Source: an uncultured Flavobacteriaceae bacterium
GTDB lineage: Bacteria; Bacteroidota; Bacteroidia; Flavobacteriales; Flavobacteriaceae
NCBI GenBank assembly: GCA_947494205.1
Contig: CANLUH010000005.1
Location: 62,001-126,000 of the forward strand
DNA: 64,000 bases
Direction of reading: 5' to 3'
Shown: piece by piece, positions 8,814 through 17,173 of the stretch
Position numbering within the stretch: position 1 is the first letter of the stretch
Layout of the letters: the number at the start of each line of letters is the position of its first letter
Program-made: the position numbers and the translations under genes
The notes under the pieces: model-generated
Told to the model about the DNA's origin: nothing
Databases searched by the model: none
Seen by the model: the letters and a program-made list of their open reading frames with translations, nothing else

Positions 8814-8821
8814 CAAAACTA
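8814..8821 (-). promoter_or_regulatory. Candidate -7 box of the MFS leader transcript
   Basis: The minus strand reads TAGTTTTG, an exact match to the Bacteroidota -7 consensus TAnnTTTG. I do not see a clear TTG -33 box at the proper distance. It would start RNA about 13 bases before the leader ATG. Confidence 0.35.
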
Positions 8822-8915
8822 AACAAAAAAAGTATTAAGTTGTATTTTTGAATAGAAAATATTTTAAAATCCCTAAAAATAGCAACAGTATTAGTAGTTA
8901 AAAAAGTTAATTTAT

Positions 8916-10325
8916 ATGTCTAAAAATGAATTGATTAGCATTAAAAATTTAAAATCTCCAAAAGGCGCTTTTTTATTAGGGCATTTACCTCAGTTTAATA
9001 CCTATAACAAGCATCAAGTACTAGAACGCTGGGTAGAAGAAAGCGGAGAACTGTTTAAAATTAACTTTGTAGGAAAGGAGTTTGTAGTCTCTGCTAACCC
9101 CGATTTTAATAATAAGTTATTGCGGTCTCGTCCAGAAACTTTCAAACGATTTTCTAAGATTGATGAGATTTTAAAAGAAATGGGAGTTGATGGTGTTTTT
9201 AATGCCGAAGGAGATACCTGGAAACGTCACAGAAAACCAATAGCCGAAGTGCTAAGTGTAAAAAATGTAAAGTTCTTTTATCCAATAATTGTAGATAAAA
9301 CGAATACATTGCTTCAAAAATTCAAGATATATTCAGAAGAAAAAACAATAGTAAATGTGCAAAAAGAGTTTATGTCGTTTACTATAGACATTACAACCGA
9401 AATTGCTTTTGGGCATAAATTAGATACCATAAATGAGGTGTCTAATAGCTTTCAGAATGATTTAGAAGTCGTTTTTCCTATGATAAACGAGCGTGTTACT
9501 GCACCAATCCCTATCTGGAGATATTTCAAAAGAAAAAAAGATAAAACACTAGATGTAGCTTTAAAAGCTATTGAAGAATTAGTCTATACATTTATAGATC
9601 GTACCAAAGAAAAATTAGATAAAAACCCAGAATTAAAAGCATATCCGTCTAATTTTTTAGAAGCATTATTGGTAGAAAATGAAACTGCTAATTTTACTAA
9701 TAAAGAAATTTATGGTAATGTATTTACAATATTGTTGGCAGGAGAAGACACAACTTCTAATTCGTTATCATGGACGCTTTTCTATTTAGCACAACATCCA
9801 GAAGCAGTTGCTAAAGTTAGGGTAGAAGCAGAGGCTGTTTATAAAGATGAAGATTTACCTAGTACATACGAAACTGTGGAGCATTTAAAATATGCTAACG
9901 CAGTAGTACAAGAGGCCATGCGTTTAAAACCAACAACACCGCAATTATATTTTGAAGCAAATAAAGATACCGTAATAGAAAATGTTGCTATACCAAAAGG
10001 AACAAGTATAATATTACAAAATAAAGTAGCGCAAACCCAAGAGGCTTATTTCTCTAATCCTAATGCATTCGAGCCAGATCGTTGGATGGTAAGTCGTTGT
10101 CCTATGCACAAAAAACATACACCAAATGTTATGAGAGCTTTTGGCGGTGGGTCTAGATATTGCCCAGGCATGCATTTGGCAAAAACAGAGATGACTGTTT
10201 TAATATCTACGCTATGTAAACATTTCGATTTTGAATTAAACGTTGCTCCAGAAGACGTGAAAGAATGTTTCGAGTTTACAATGTTTCCAGACCCTTTAAA
10301 AATTACTTTTAAACCCGTAAAATAA
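8916..10325 (+). CDS. Cytochrome P450
   Basis: The 469-residue protein has all P450 landmarks: the C-helix WKRHR (102-106), the I-helix oxygen-activation motif AGEDTT (275-280), the K-helix ExxR as EAMR (333-336), and the haem loop AFGGGSRYCPG with the axial Cys416. There is no N-terminal membrane anchor, so it is a soluble class needing separate ferredoxin or flavodoxin partners, none of which is nearby. The substrate is not readable; related bacterial soluble P450s hydroxylate fatty acids, terpenes or steroids. It leads a likely operon with a DUF1684 lipoprotein (47 bp on) and an AraC regulator. A TATTTTTG -7-like box lies at 8843-8850. Confidence 0.95.
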   Translation: MSKNELISIKNLKSPKGAFLLGHLPQFNTYNKHQVLERWVEESGELFKINFVGKEFVVSANPDFNNKLLRSRPETFKRFSKIDEILKEMGVDGVFNAEGDTWKRHRKPIAEVLSVKNVKFFYPIIVDKTNTLLQKFKIYSEEKTIVNVQKEFMSFTIDITTEIAFGHKLDTINEVSNSFQNDLEVVFPMINERVTAPIPIWRYFKRKKDKTLDVALKAIEELVYTFIDRTKEKLDKNPELKAYPSNFLEALLVENETANFTNKEIYGNVFTILLAGEDTTSNSLSWTLFYLAQHPEAVAKVRVEAEAVYKDEDLPSTYETVEHLKYANAVVQEAMRLKPTTPQLYFEANKDTVIENVAIPKGTSIILQNKVAQTQEAYFSNPNAFEPDRWMVSRCPMHKKHTPNVMRAFGGGSRYCPGMHLAKTEMTVLISTLCKHFDFELNVAPEDVKECFEFTMFPDPLKITFKPVK

Positions 10326-10372
10326 CATTAATACTAGTTTCTCGTTAAGAGGAAATACAAAAACCATTTTTA

Positions 10373-10981
10373 ATGAAAATACAAACAATATTATACGCCT
10401 TACTTTTTAGTTCTATATTAAGTTGTGCACAAGATAAAACACCAATACAAGGCGAAACAGAATTTCAACGTACTATAAACTCAGAATACAAAGACGCTAG
10501 TAAATCGCCATTAAAAGCTAAAGATTTAAAAACCTTTAAGGGCTTAGATTTTTTTAAGTTCGATGAGTCTTATGTTGTTACAGCTACATTAGAGTTAACT
10601 CCAGATACCAAGTTTTCTACTATGAAAACAACAACAACTAGATTAACGCAAAAAAGAGTTTTTGGAATTCTAACTTTTAAAATAAAAGGGAAAGACTTAA
10701 AATTAAATGTGTATCAAGATAAAGCTTTAATGCAAAAAGAAGAGTATAAAGACTATCTGTTTCTACCATTTTTGGACGATACTAATGGTGAACAAAGTTA
10801 TGGAGGTGGTCGTTACATAGATTTACGTATTCCAGAAGGTAACACTATGGTTATAGATTTTAATACGGCTTACAATCCTTATTGCGCATATAACGATAAG
10901 TTTTCTTGCCCAATTGTACCAAGAGAAAATTATTTAGATATGGCAATAGAAGCAGGAGTAAAAGCATTCCATAAACACTAG
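10373..10981 (+). CDS. DUF1684 family lipoprotein
   Basis: The 202-residue protein starts with a lipoprotein signal (SSILSC). The C-terminal half shows the DUF1684 hallmark: GGGRYIDLRIPEG, then VIDFNTAYNPYCAYNDKFSCPIVP and a closing helix. The function of the family is unknown. The conserved NPYCAYN...CP block looks like a metal or ligand site, but nothing firmer can be said. It lies between the P450 and an AraC regulator on the same strand (47 bp and 8 bp gaps), so the three are likely one transcript. Confidence 0.85.
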   Translation: MKIQTILYALLFSSILSCAQDKTPIQGETEFQRTINSEYKDASKSPLKAKDLKTFKGLDFFKFDESYVVTATLELTPDTKFSTMKTTTTRLTQKRVFGILTFKIKGKDLKLNVYQDKALMQKEEYKDYLFLPFLDDTNGEQSYGGGRYIDLRIPEGNTMVIDFNTAYNPYCAYNDKFSCPIVPRENYLDMAIEAGVKAFHKH

Positions 10982-10989
10982 TATACATA

Positions 10990-11820
10990 ATGAATATTTA
11001 CACGCTACCCGAGTATTTACAAATTGAAACCTCTGGCGCTTTTAAAGTGTACGATTATAAAACGTCGCAAGAGTGCTCTAAGCAAATGGTAGCGTTACAG
11101 CAAAATACGTTTAGTTTTTTAATGGATGGCAATAAAGAAGTTTTTGCAGATAAAACATCTATTGCTATAGAAAACTCTAGCTTTTTGCTAATGAAATCTG
11201 GAAATTGTTTAATGACTGAAAAGTTATCGAACACCATTACTAATTACAGAAGTATTTTATTGTTTTTTTCGGACGAATCTGTTTTAAAGTTTATTAATAA
11301 ATATAAAATAACTAAACCGAAACATGAAAAGAAACATTCTATTTATGCCTTTAAATATGATGATTTCTTGAAAACTTTTGTCGACGGATTAATTAAGATT
11401 AGCCAATTAAAACCTGACTTACAAGAAACGCTATTAGAACTTAAATTTGAAGAATTAATGCTGTATTTAAAAGAGGCCAAAGGAAACGATTTTCTGTTTT
11501 CTTTAATTACAACTGTAGATAGCCAACATGAACACTTTATAGATATAGTACATTCTAATACATTAAATAAATTAAGCTTAAAAGAACTATCATTTTTAGC
11601 AAACATGAGTGTGTCTACATTTAAACGAGAATTTAAAAAACAGTTTGAAGCCTCACCAAGCAAGTGGTTTCAGGATAAGCGATTAGAACATGCTGCTTAT
11701 TTATTGCGGCAACAAGCAAAAAGACCTTCGGATATATTTGAAGACGTTGGTTACGAAAGCCTATCTAACTTTATACAAGCGTTTAAAGCGAAGTTTGGAG
11801 TGACTCCAAAACAGTATTAA
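10990..11820 (+). CDS. AraC family transcriptional regulator
   Basis: It has 276 residues. The N-terminal ~170 residues form an ExsA-like or cupin-like sensor domain without membrane segments (FKVYDYKTSQECSKQMVALQ onward). The C-terminal ~100 residues are the AraC double HTH: LSLKELSFLANMSVSTFKREFKK for the first unit, then FEDVGYESLSNFIQAFKAKFG and VTPKQY for the second. It follows the DUF1684 gene by eight bases and probably controls its own operon (P450, DUF1684) or the neighbouring PEBP gene. No operator could be picked out with confidence. Confidence 0.88.
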   Translation: MNIYTLPEYLQIETSGAFKVYDYKTSQECSKQMVALQQNTFSFLMDGNKEVFADKTSIAIENSSFLLMKSGNCLMTEKLSNTITNYRSILLFFSDESVLKFINKYKITKPKHEKKHSIYAFKYDDFLKTFVDGLIKISQLKPDLQETLLELKFEELMLYLKEAKGNDFLFSLITTVDSQHEHFIDIVHSNTLNKLSLKELSFLANMSVSTFKREFKKQFEASPSKWFQDKRLEHAAYLLRQQAKRPSDIFEDVGYESLSNFIQAFKAKFGVTPKQY

Positions 11821-11920
11821 TGTGTTTTTGAGCTTTTAGAAATACTTTTTGAGCCGAATTGAATACCAATTATCTTCAACCTGAGACTAAATTTGTCGTC
11901 ATAATTAAAATACAAATATT

Positions 11921-12481
11921 ATGAAGAAATCAAATTTTATTTTAGGACTATTTTTAGTCGTGTCTGGAGCTTTGTTCGCTCAAAATACATTTACACTATC
12001 TAGTAAAAGCTTAGGAGGACAAGCAACAATTAATGAAGAATTTAATGGCTTTGGCTGTGTAGGAAAAAATGAATCACCTCAGTTATCATGGGAGAATGCA
12101 CCCGAAGGAACTAAAAGTTTTGCCATAACTATGTACGATCCAGACGCTCCTACTGGAAGCGGATGGTGGCATTGGCTAGTGTTCGATATTCCTGCAAATA
12201 CAAACACATTAGTTGCTGGAGCTGGAGATGTAAAGCTAAACCTAACCCCAAAAGGAGTTATACAAAGTATAACCGATTATGGTGCAACTGGCTACGGCGG
12301 ACCTTGCCCGCCAGAAGGTCATGGTATACACGAATATGTTATTACAGTTTATGCCTTAAAAACAGATACATTAGGGTTAAATGCAAATACGAATCCGGCA
12401 GTAGTTGGATATTACCTTTGGAATAATACTATAGCAAAATCAAGTATTGTTGCTTATTACAAGCGTGATAAAAAGGAATAA
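11921..12481 (+). CDS. YbhB/YbcL-type Raf kinase inhibitor-like (PEBP) protein, exported
   Basis: A 186-residue protein with a signal peptide (GALFAQ cleavage region). It carries the bacterial PEBP signatures: SPQLSWENAPEGTKSFAI, MYDPDAPTGSGWWHWLVFDIP (the anion-pocket D-P-D-A-P and H-W), and YGGPCPPEGHGIHEYVITVYAL. Bacterial members are periplasmic; their ligands and roles are uncertain. It sits alone, 100 bp after the AraC gene. The family call is very secure. Confidence 0.93.
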   Translation: MKKSNFILGLFLVVSGALFAQNTFTLSSKSLGGQATINEEFNGFGCVGKNESPQLSWENAPEGTKSFAITMYDPDAPTGSGWWHWLVFDIPANTNTLVAGAGDVKLNLTPKGVIQSITDYGATGYGGPCPPEGHGIHEYVITVYALKTDTLGLNANTNPAVVGYYLWNNTIAKSSIVAYYKRDKKE

Positions 12482-12546
12482 AATAATGACAAATCGAGTT
12501 TTTTAATAAGAGTTCGTCAATTTGAGTGCGATAAAGTACGAATAGT

Positions 12547-12590
12547 GTATCGAGAATAGTTAGTATAGTTATACGAACTATTCTCGATAC
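12547..12590. repeat. Long palindrome (hairpin), likely dispersed intergenic repeat
   Basis: GTATCGAGAATAGTT at 12547-12561 is an exact inverted copy of 12576-12590, and GTATA/TATAC at 12563-12574 extends the stem, so only one position is unpaired in a ~21-bp stem. Just upstream (from 12515) stands GTCAATTTGAGTGCGAT; its core GTCAATTTGAGTG recurs in inverse orientation near 31668-31679. It could also stop transcription from both sides, since it lies between convergent genes, but lacks a T-run. Confidence 0.7.
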
Positions 12591-12634
12591 ATTTTATCTT
12601 TATTATATTACAGGAAATACTTGAATAGATGTTT

Positions 12635-13000
12635 TTACTTCGTTAAATACATACCTAAAAACACAGCTATAAAACCAACAATAAAACTGGCAATGGTGTA
12701 AATAGCAAAACTTGTAAAATCTCCACCTTTTAAAAACATGTGATTTTCGTATGCAAAACTAGAAAAGGTTGTGAAACCACCACAAAACCCTGTAGCTAAT
12801 AATAGCGTTTGATTTTGTGAAAGTGTATTGTTTTTGGCAGCTAAGCCTAGTATAATACCTATTAATAAACTTCCTAAAATATTAGCTATAAAAGTGCCAT
12901 AGGGAATTCCAGTATCAGGATTATTTAAATACTTTCCAATAATGTATCGCAATACACTACCAAAACCGCCACCAATAAAAACAAGTAGTAATTGCTTCAT
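12635..13000 (-). CDS. crcB: Fluoride efflux channel CrcB/FluC
   Basis: A 121-residue, four-helix membrane protein with the complete FluC signature: GGGFGSVLRYIIGKYL near the N-terminus, GTFIANILGSLLIGI (the conserved Asn that lines the pore), and TGFCGGFTTFSSFAYE (the Phe box and Na+-site region). FluC works as a dual-topology dimer that lets fluoride out of the cell. The start codon directly abuts the stop of the SRPBCC/GyrI gene (13001), so both are translated from one transcript. I see no fluoride riboswitch in the 120 bp before that operon. Confidence 0.95.
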   Translation of the reverse strand: MKQLLLVFIGGGFGSVLRYIIGKYLNNPDTGIPYGTFIANILGSLLIGIILGLAAKNNTLSQNQTLLLATGFCGGFTTFSSFAYENHMFLKGGDFTSFAIYTIASFIVGFIAVFLGMYLTK

Positions 13001-14026
13001 TTATTCTTCAATAGGAATATAAACTTCCGTTACCCAATTTGCAGGATTTGGAACATTACCAGGATCATTAGTATAAATTTCAAAAGGTTTTATAGTTCCA
13101 GATTGTTTTAAGTTGTTCTTCGCAATATGTGTCATTGCAGCTTCCCAAGCTTTTGGTAAGTTAGTATAATTTCCTTTTAAGCTAACTTTTAAAGCTTTCG
13201 TTTTTGGTATGTAGCCACATAATACTTGACTTTCTTTTTCAACTTCAATCTTTTCTTTTACAGGTATGGCATTACTCATAATAATGTTACCGTCTTTAGA
13301 TGCTACATCATCATAAATAGTAAAAGGCATACCGTGTTGAACAATTGAGTTTTTGGCCATATATCCCATAATCTCTCCATATTGTTTGCCCATAACTTGG
13401 CTAATATTTGCTCCAGTAGCAGCTGTTGTTTTATACATGTAAAAGCCACCGCCGTATTCTGTAATGCCGTCAATGTTAATAGAGTAAGCTTTCATGCTAT
13501 TTACAACAATACTGTCTAGTTTTTCAAGACTACGTTCGTATTCTGGTCCAATTTGTTTTTCCATACCTCCCATAAAAGCAGCAAAAGCTTTAAATCCAAA
13601 AGGCAAGTCTTTTCCAGAAATATCCCAAGTAACATCTGTAGAACCGTCTGCATTTTGTTTAAATGCCCATGACACATCAGACGATGGGAATTCTGCAAAT
13701 TGCATCACTTGTGCAATACTTTCATTAGGTTTAGTATCTACTATTTTCATAGTACCAACACCGTCTTTATCTTCCCAAGAGTAGCTTCCACCTTTACCTT
13801 TAGTTTGTTCAGGTAAAGTAATAATCATATCTGGATCTTTTTCAGCCCAAGAGGACCACGCTTCCCAGTTTTTAAAATCGGAAACATTATTATAAATAAC
13901 AGCAGCAGGTGCTTGTATTGTTCGTGTTCGGGTTACATTAAATTCGTTGGGTTGTACAGCAATATAAACAGCTAAAGCTATTATTGCAATTAATAGTAAA
14001 AAGAAAATGTATTTTACAGCTTTCAT
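13001..14026 (-). CDS. SRPBCC protein with C-terminal GyrI-like domain
   Basis: The 341-residue protein has an N-terminal membrane anchor (residues ~5-25), an SRPBCC/polyketide-cyclase-like domain (~30-165; FNVTRTRTIQAPAAVIYNNV, FKNWEAWSSWAEKDPDM) and a GyrI-like or AraC-effector-binding domain (~190-341; GYIPKTKALKVSLKGNYTNL, AWEAAMTHIAKNNLKQSG, ending TEVYIPI). Both domains bind small hydrophobic ligands. The combination is common in Bacteroidota but has no assigned role. It is translationally joined to crcB, the only hint of function. Confidence 0.85.
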   Translation of the reverse strand: MKAVKYIFFLLLIAIIALAVYIAVQPNEFNVTRTRTIQAPAAVIYNNVSDFKNWEAWSSWAEKDPDMIITLPEQTKGKGGSYSWEDKDGVGTMKIVDTKPNESIAQVMQFAEFPSSDVSWAFKQNADGSTDVTWDISGKDLPFGFKAFAAFMGGMEKQIGPEYERSLEKLDSIVVNSMKAYSINIDGITEYGGGFYMYKTTAATGANISQVMGKQYGEIMGYMAKNSIVQHGMPFTIYDDVASKDGNIIMSNAIPVKEKIEVEKESQVLCGYIPKTKALKVSLKGNYTNLPKAWEAAMTHIAKNNLKQSGTIKPFEIYTNDPGNVPNPANWVTEVYIPIEE

Positions 14027-14149
14027 AATAGTAAGTATTAATAAGATTTAGTTGGTTTTGTTGGGCTAATTACTTCAAAGATAATCAAAATTTAAAATCT
14101 CGTAAATAATCTTATTTTTGTTACAAACTAAAATATAACACTATCAATT

Positions 14150-16207
14150 ATGAAACTTAAATCCATATTAGGGATTGCTTTAATGACAACCGTCTTGTTT
14201 TCTTGTGGGAATTCTATTAAAAATATAAACCCCAAAACAGAAGACAAAACAGAAGTTGCAGAAGCAAAACCCTTTAGTTACAACGTAGAAGAATTCGCAG
14301 ATATTAAAGTATTACGCTATCAAATTCCAGGATGGAAAAATCTAACATTAAAAGAGCAAAAGCTAGTATATTACTTAACACAAGCAGGTTTAGCGGGAAG
14401 AGATATTATGTGGGACCAAAACTACAGACATAATTTAAAAATTAGAAAAGCTTTAGAAAACGTTTACACTAATTATAAAAATTATAAAGGCAATGAGGAA
14501 CTAGATAATTGGGGAGCGTTTACCACATATTTAAAGCGTGTGTGGTTTTCTAATGGTATCCACCATCATTATTCTAACGATAAAATTAAGCCAGAATTCA
14601 CCAAAATACAATTAAGTGAATTATTAAAAAGAACGAATACCGAATTAGATCAAGAAGCCTTCGACGCTATTTTTAGCGATGAAGACTCTAAAAAAGTGAA
14701 TCAGGCAAAAGGTGTAGATAATGTAGCGCTATCTGCTATAAACTTTTACGGACCTAATGTTACTAATAAAGATGTGGAGTCGTTTTATAAAAAAATGACA
14801 TCTCCTAATCCTGAAAAACCATTATCATACGGATTAAACTCACAACTAGTTAAAGAAGATGGTGTTTTAAAAGAACGTGTTTATAAATCTGGAGGGTTAT
14901 ATGGTGCTGCTATAGATGAAATTATCAAGTGGTTAGAACTAGCTAAGGGGGTAGCAGAAAATGAAGCGCAAGGTAATGCATTAGGCTTATTAATTAAATA
15001 TTACCAAACAGGAGACTTACAGACTTGGGATGATTATAATGTTGCTTGGACGGCAGCTACAGATGGTAATATCGATTACATAAATAGTTTTATAGAAGTG
15101 TATAATGATCCATTAGGTTACAGAGGGTCTTACGAAACGATAGTACAAATAAAAGATTTCGATATGTCTCAAAAAATGGCAGTATTATCGGAAAATGCAC
15201 AATGGTTTGAAGATAACTCACCTTTATTAGATGCACATAAAAAGAAAAATGTAGTAGGGGTAACTTACAAAGTGGTTAATGTGGCAGGAGAAGCTGGAGA
15301 TGCATCACCAAGTACGCCAATAGGTGTAAACTTACCAAATGCAAACTGGATTCGTGCAGCAGTGGGAAGTAAATCGGTATCTTTAGGAAACATTATTCAT
15401 GCCTACAATAATGCTGGAAGTACAGGTCGCTTAAAAGAGTTTGTACACGATGAAGACGAATTAAAACTAGAAGAAGAATTTGGACAATTAGCCGATAAAT
15501 TACATACTGCTTTACACGAAGTAATTGGGCACGCCTCTGGACAATTAAACCCAGGAGTAGGAGAAACAAAAGAAACACTTAAAAATTATGCTTCTACTTT
15601 AGAAGAAGGCCGTGCAGATTTAGTAGGATTATACTATTTATACGATTCTAAATTACAAGATTTAGGTTTAGTAAAAGATTGGAAAAAAGTAGGAATGGCT
15701 GCATACGATGGTTATATCCGTAACGGATTAATGACGCAGTTAATAAGATTAAATTTAGGAGATGATGTAGAAGAAGCACACATGCGTAACAGACAGTGGG
15801 TGAGTGCTTGGGCTTTTGAAAAAGGACAGGCAGACAATGTTATTGAAAAAGTAACTAGAGACGGAAAAACTTATTTTAATATTAACGATTACGATAAATT
15901 ACATGAGTTATTTGGTCAATTATTACGCGAAACACAGCGTATAAAATCTGAAGGTGATTTTAAAGCCGTTGAAGACTTAGTAGAAGGCTATGGTGTGAAA
16001 GTAGATCAAGCCATTCATGCAGAAGTTTTAGAGCGTAACAAGCAGTTTCCATCGCCACCTTATAGTGGTTTTGTAAACCCTGTATTAGTTCCAGAAACTA
16101 ATGACGCTGGAGAGATTACTAAAATTAAAGTTACACAACCAGATGCTTTCGATGAGCAAATGTTAAACTACAGTAAACATTACAACTTTTTACCAGAAGT
16201 AAACTAA
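14150..16207 (+). CDS. Dipeptidyl-peptidase III (M49 family), lipoprotein
   Basis: The 685-residue protein begins with a lipoprotein signal (VLFSC). It holds the M49 zinc site: HEVIGH at 456-461 (the family's HExxxH with one extra residue) and EEGRAD at 485-490 carrying the third ligand. Length and the run of conserved blocks (QVAL-type NPGVGE region, YASTLEEGRADLVGLYYL) fit DPP III, which removes dipeptides from the N-termini of short peptides. The lipid anchor puts it in the envelope, suited to the breakdown of imported oligopeptides. A TATTTTTG -7-like box lies at 14113-14120, 29 bases before the ATG. Monocistronic. Confidence 0.92.
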   Translation: MKLKSILGIALMTTVLFSCGNSIKNINPKTEDKTEVAEAKPFSYNVEEFADIKVLRYQIPGWKNLTLKEQKLVYYLTQAGLAGRDIMWDQNYRHNLKIRKALENVYTNYKNYKGNEELDNWGAFTTYLKRVWFSNGIHHHYSNDKIKPEFTKIQLSELLKRTNTELDQEAFDAIFSDEDSKKVNQAKGVDNVALSAINFYGPNVTNKDVESFYKKMTSPNPEKPLSYGLNSQLVKEDGVLKERVYKSGGLYGAAIDEIIKWLELAKGVAENEAQGNALGLLIKYYQTGDLQTWDDYNVAWTAATDGNIDYINSFIEVYNDPLGYRGSYETIVQIKDFDMSQKMAVLSENAQWFEDNSPLLDAHKKKNVVGVTYKVVNVAGEAGDASPSTPIGVNLPNANWIRAAVGSKSVSLGNIIHAYNNAGSTGRLKEFVHDEDELKLEEEFGQLADKLHTALHEVIGHASGQLNPGVGETKETLKNYASTLEEGRADLVGLYYLYDSKLQDLGLVKDWKKVGMAAYDGYIRNGLMTQLIRLNLGDDVEEAHMRNRQWVSAWAFEKGQADNVIEKVTRDGKTYFNINDYDKLHELFGQLLRETQRIKSEGDFKAVEDLVEGYGVKVDQAIHAEVLERNKQFPSPPYSGFVNPVLVPETNDAGEITKIKVTQPDAFDEQMLNYSKHYNFLPEVN

Positions 16208-16228
16208 TGTAGAATATATTTTGTATTT

Positions 16229-16265
16229 AAAAAGCCTTAATCCTGTATTGGATTAAGGCTTTTTT
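16229..16265. terminator. Bidirectional intrinsic terminator
   Basis: AAAGCCTTAATCC at 16231-16243 pairs with GGATTAAGGCTTT at 16250-16262 around a six-base loop, with A and T runs on the two sides. It ends the DPP III transcript and the opposing gene at 16277. Confidence 0.88.
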
Positions 16266-16276
16266 ATGTGATTAAG

Positions 16277-17101
16277 TTAATTACTAGTTTCAAAAGGATT
16301 CCTGTCTAATCTAAAAGAAATAGAAACGAAAGGATTTACTCTTATATAATCTGTGTGTAATTGGTCAAAAGTTAAGTTTTCATTTATAATATCATTTTCT
16401 GAGTAATTTGAAGATAATCTTTTTTGGTTATGAAAAGTTAAACCTGCAGTTATTGTTATGTTTTCATTATAGATTAAAGAACCACCAGCAAAAACAGATA
16501 GACTAGTTTTAAAATCATATCCAATACCACCAGAAAAGCCAGCTTTCCAGTTTTTCCATTTATCTATATGATTATTACTAACCCAAGAGAACATTAATGT
16601 AGGGTAATAAACAAAATTCTCTTTATTATTACTCTCATTTATTGTAAAAGTATTGTCTCCATTAGGATCAGAAAAGTAGGTGTTATTATTAGTTAAGTAG
16701 ACAAAGTTAAACCCAAAAGTACTTCGCCATTCTCCTCTTTTTTCTGTTTGGTACACATATATATACGTTTTTATTGAACCAGCTGTATCTGTTGCTTTAA
16801 TCGTTATTTTAATTTCTTCTCCTTTAGATAAAGGAAAACTTCCGATAGTATAATCTGTGATTGGAGCAGCAAGTGCTAAAGCTGCAAAGCCAGCAGGTGT
16901 GACTAATTGATTTATGTCTAAGTCTTTTTTTTCTACTTCTATAGCATATGTAGAATTGGTATCAATATTGGTCATCTTAAATGTATAATTACCAGCAGCT
17001 AAAGGAACTTGTTTAGACATAACATTAGATGATACGTCAATGTCTTGAGCGATTAAGATTAATGAATTTAATAATAAGAAAAAGGATATAATTGCTTTCA
17101 T
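16277..17101 (-). CDS. Exported hypothetical protein, likely outer-membrane beta-barrel
   Basis: It has 274 residues with a signal peptide (ISFFLLLNSLILIAQ). I do not recognise the family. Residues ~20-125 look like an Ig- or jelly-roll-type domain (LAAGNYTFKMTNID, GEEIKITIKATD); residues ~130-274 alternate hydrophobic and polar residues in strands rich in aromatic residues (FGFNFVYLTN, KAGFSGGIGYDF, ITAGLTFHNQKRL) and end in VNPFVSISFRLD, the pattern of a small outer-membrane barrel. Its promoter carries the same 20-bp dyad and spacing as the promoter of the adjacent two-component operon (see 17124-17173), so it is probably a target of that response regulator. Confidence 0.75.
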   Translation of the reverse strand: MKAIISFFLLLNSLILIAQDIDVSSNVMSKQVPLAAGNYTFKMTNIDTNSTYAIEVEKKDLDINQLVTPAGFAALALAAPITDYTIGSFPLSKGEEIKITIKATDTAGSIKTYIYVYQTEKRGEWRSTFGFNFVYLTNNNTYFSDPNGDNTFTINESNNKENFVYYPTLMFSWVSNNHIDKWKNWKAGFSGGIGYDFKTSLSVFAGGSLIYNENITITAGLTFHNQKRLSSNYSENDIINENLTFDQLHTDYIRVNPFVSISFRLDRNPFETSN

Positions 17102-17123
17102 GGTTGTAGTGTTTTTAGTTAAT

Positions 17124-17173
17124 CAAAACTAGTTATACACTTAAAGTGAAAACATACCCACTACTAGGTAAAT
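17124..17173 (-). promoter_or_regulatory. Promoter with NarL-type dyad, exported-protein gene
   Basis: The minus strand reads ATTTACCTAGTAGTGGGTAT (17173-17154), then 22 bases, then TAGTTTTG (17131-17124), an exact -7 box, then 22 bases to the ATG at 17101. The dyad divides into heptamers TACCTAG and GTGGGTA in opposite orientation separated by two bases, the 7-2-7 layout known for NarL sites. 18 of its 20 bases match the site at 21130-21149. It overlaps the last codons of the response-regulator gene. Confidence 0.65.

Noticed and set aside
14027-14149. Fluoride riboswitch before the crcB operon
   Set aside because: The region lacks the conserved pseudoknot motifs of the crcB riboswitch; only A+T-rich sequence is seen.
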